Positions 63,316 through 64,000 of a stretch of 64,000 bases of DNA are shown here, piece after piece (the first letter of the stretch is position 1; each line of letters opens with the position of its first letter). The notes beneath the pieces were generated by a model. That model saw only the letters and a list, made by a program, of their open reading frames with translations, was not told where the DNA came from and ran no database searches. This stretch comes from an uncultured Alphaproteobacteria bacterium (lineage in GTDB: Bacteria > Pseudomonadota > Alphaproteobacteria > RF32 > CAG-239). Location: NCBI GenBank assembly GCA_944390885.1, contig CALXRP010000002.1, forward strand, positions 1 to 64,000, written 5' to 3'. A program made the position numbers and the translations under genes.

Positions 63316-64000
63316 TTATTTATCGCGCTCGACAATATATTGTGCCAAATCTTTCAGAACTTGAGCTTTATCGCCGAAAATCTCCAATGCAGATTTTGCA
63401 TCTTCCACCAGTTTGGCGGCAATACCCCTCGCCTCATCCAAACCGCACAAGCCAACAAAAGTAAGCTTGTCCTGCTCTGCGTCTTTATGCAGTTTCTTGC
63501 CGACCAGCTCCTGGTTTCCGACCACGTCAAGAATATCATCAGCAATTTGAAAAGCCATACCGACATTCCGGGCATAAATCATCAAGGCATTATGTTCTTC
63601 GGTAGAAGCATGTCCCAAAACAGAACCTGCTTCACAGGCAAACCGCAGCAAGCGGCCGGTTTTCATCGCCTCAATATTTTTAATCAAATCATATTGATCA
63701 TTTTGCGGCTTCTCACGTTCGGCGTACAAATCCAGCATCTGACCGGCGACCATACCGTTAAAAGCACCGGCCGCCTGAGCCAAAAGCTGAATCAGCTGGC
63801 AGCGGATTCGGGCATCGTCAGATGTTTTCTTATGGCTGAGGATCTCAAAAGCATAAGTCAGCAGCCCGTCACCGGCCAAAATTGCCGTAGCCTCGTCAAA
63901 TTGTTTATGACAGGTCGGCTTGCCGCGCCGCAAATCATCATTGTCCATTGCCGGCAAATCATCATGAATCAGTGAATAAGAATGCAAACATTCCAAAGCC
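63316..64000 (-). CDS. ispA: Farnesyl diphosphate synthase (5' part cut by window edge)
   Basis: At least 228 residues; the 5' end lies beyond base 64000. The first Asp-rich motif DDLPAMDND and the second DDILD are present, with GKPTCHKQFDEATAILAGDGLLT between the two. It condenses IPP with DMAPP and GPP for isoprenoid synthesis (undecaprenyl-PP, quinones). The form is IspA-type. No downstream gene is seen on the same strand. Confidence 0.93.
   Translation of the reverse strand, partial: ALECLHSYSLIHDDLPAMDNDDLRRGKPTCHKQFDEATAILAGDGLLTYAFEILSHKKTSDDARIRCQLIQLLAQAAGAFNGMVAGQMLDLYAEREKPQNDQYDLIKNIEAMKTGRLLRFACEAGSVLGHASTEEHNALMIYARNVGMAFQIADDILDVVGNQELVGKKLHKDAEQDKLTFVGLCGLDEARGIAAKLVEDAKSALEIFGDKAQVLKDLAQYIVERDK

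Overview
The window reads as chromosome from a moderately AT-rich alphaproteobacterium, probably an uncultured host- or gut-associated lineage. The evidence is the gene content and order: a separate F0 operon atpI-atpB-atpE-b'-b with two different b-type subunits, an ATP12-type F1 assembly factor next to rluC, a pal-cpoB-tilS run, dciA (DUF721) beside a dsbA-like gene, monofunctional prephenate dehydratase of the ACT type, and aspS next to rnd. fliO and fliP suggest flagella or remnants of them. The exact lineage cannot be fixed from this sequence.

Layout. 1-5100: infC with an ATA start codon, a membrane protein, ligA, and a VanX-type dipeptidase. 5150-16620: a minus-strand block with cell-envelope genes (AsmA-like protein, SPOR lipoprotein, pentapeptide-repeat protein, a putative zinc metalloprotease), rluC, ATP12 and rarA. 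16740-20240: an oxidoreductase gene and truA, a candidate small RNA, a lysozyme pseudogene broken by two in-frame stops, and two small secreted proteins. 20270-29740: MazG-like, tilS, cpoB, pal, pheA, the F0 ATP synthase operon, dsbA-like, dciA, fliO and fliP. 29780-30930: an unusual non-coding stretch with a structured RNA-like leader, a small HTH-like protein, a REPIN-like palindromic element and nested inverted repeats. 30930-38110: an outer-membrane barrel, ruvC, yebC, prmA, pepP and envelope genes.

38304-47987 is a 9.7 kb island inserted in the 3' half of a tRNA-Thr(TGT) gene, bounded by a perfect 47-bp direct repeat. It is visibly more AT-rich than its flanks and has no recognisable integrase. 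It carries two adjacent radical SAM enzyme genes that overlap by 4 bp (one MoaA-like with a second cysteine cluster), a divergent gene of unknown function, a prolyl-tRNA synthetase with the INS editing domain (Alphaproteobacteria normally have a short form without it), a small P-loop kinase, a DUF3768 gene, other unknown genes and an MFS transporter. The best working idea is a small specialised-metabolism cassette: radical SAM chemistry, a transporter, and either a resistant target enzyme or an aminoacyl-tRNA supplier. This is inference. It is the most promising candidate for an undescribed system here.

48030-64000 returns to chromosomal character: a Fe-S aldo/keto reductase, a metal-export operon (ArsR-type regulator, stand-alone HMA chaperone, P1B ATPase), a metallophosphoesterase, a tightly linked gene pair ending in a SUKH-like (possible immunity) protein, tRNA-Gln(CTG), an acetyltransferase, aspS, rnd, a divergent LysR/alpha-beta hydrolase pair, and the 3' part of ispA cut by the window edge. 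No CRISPR array, rRNA gene or insertion sequence was recognised.
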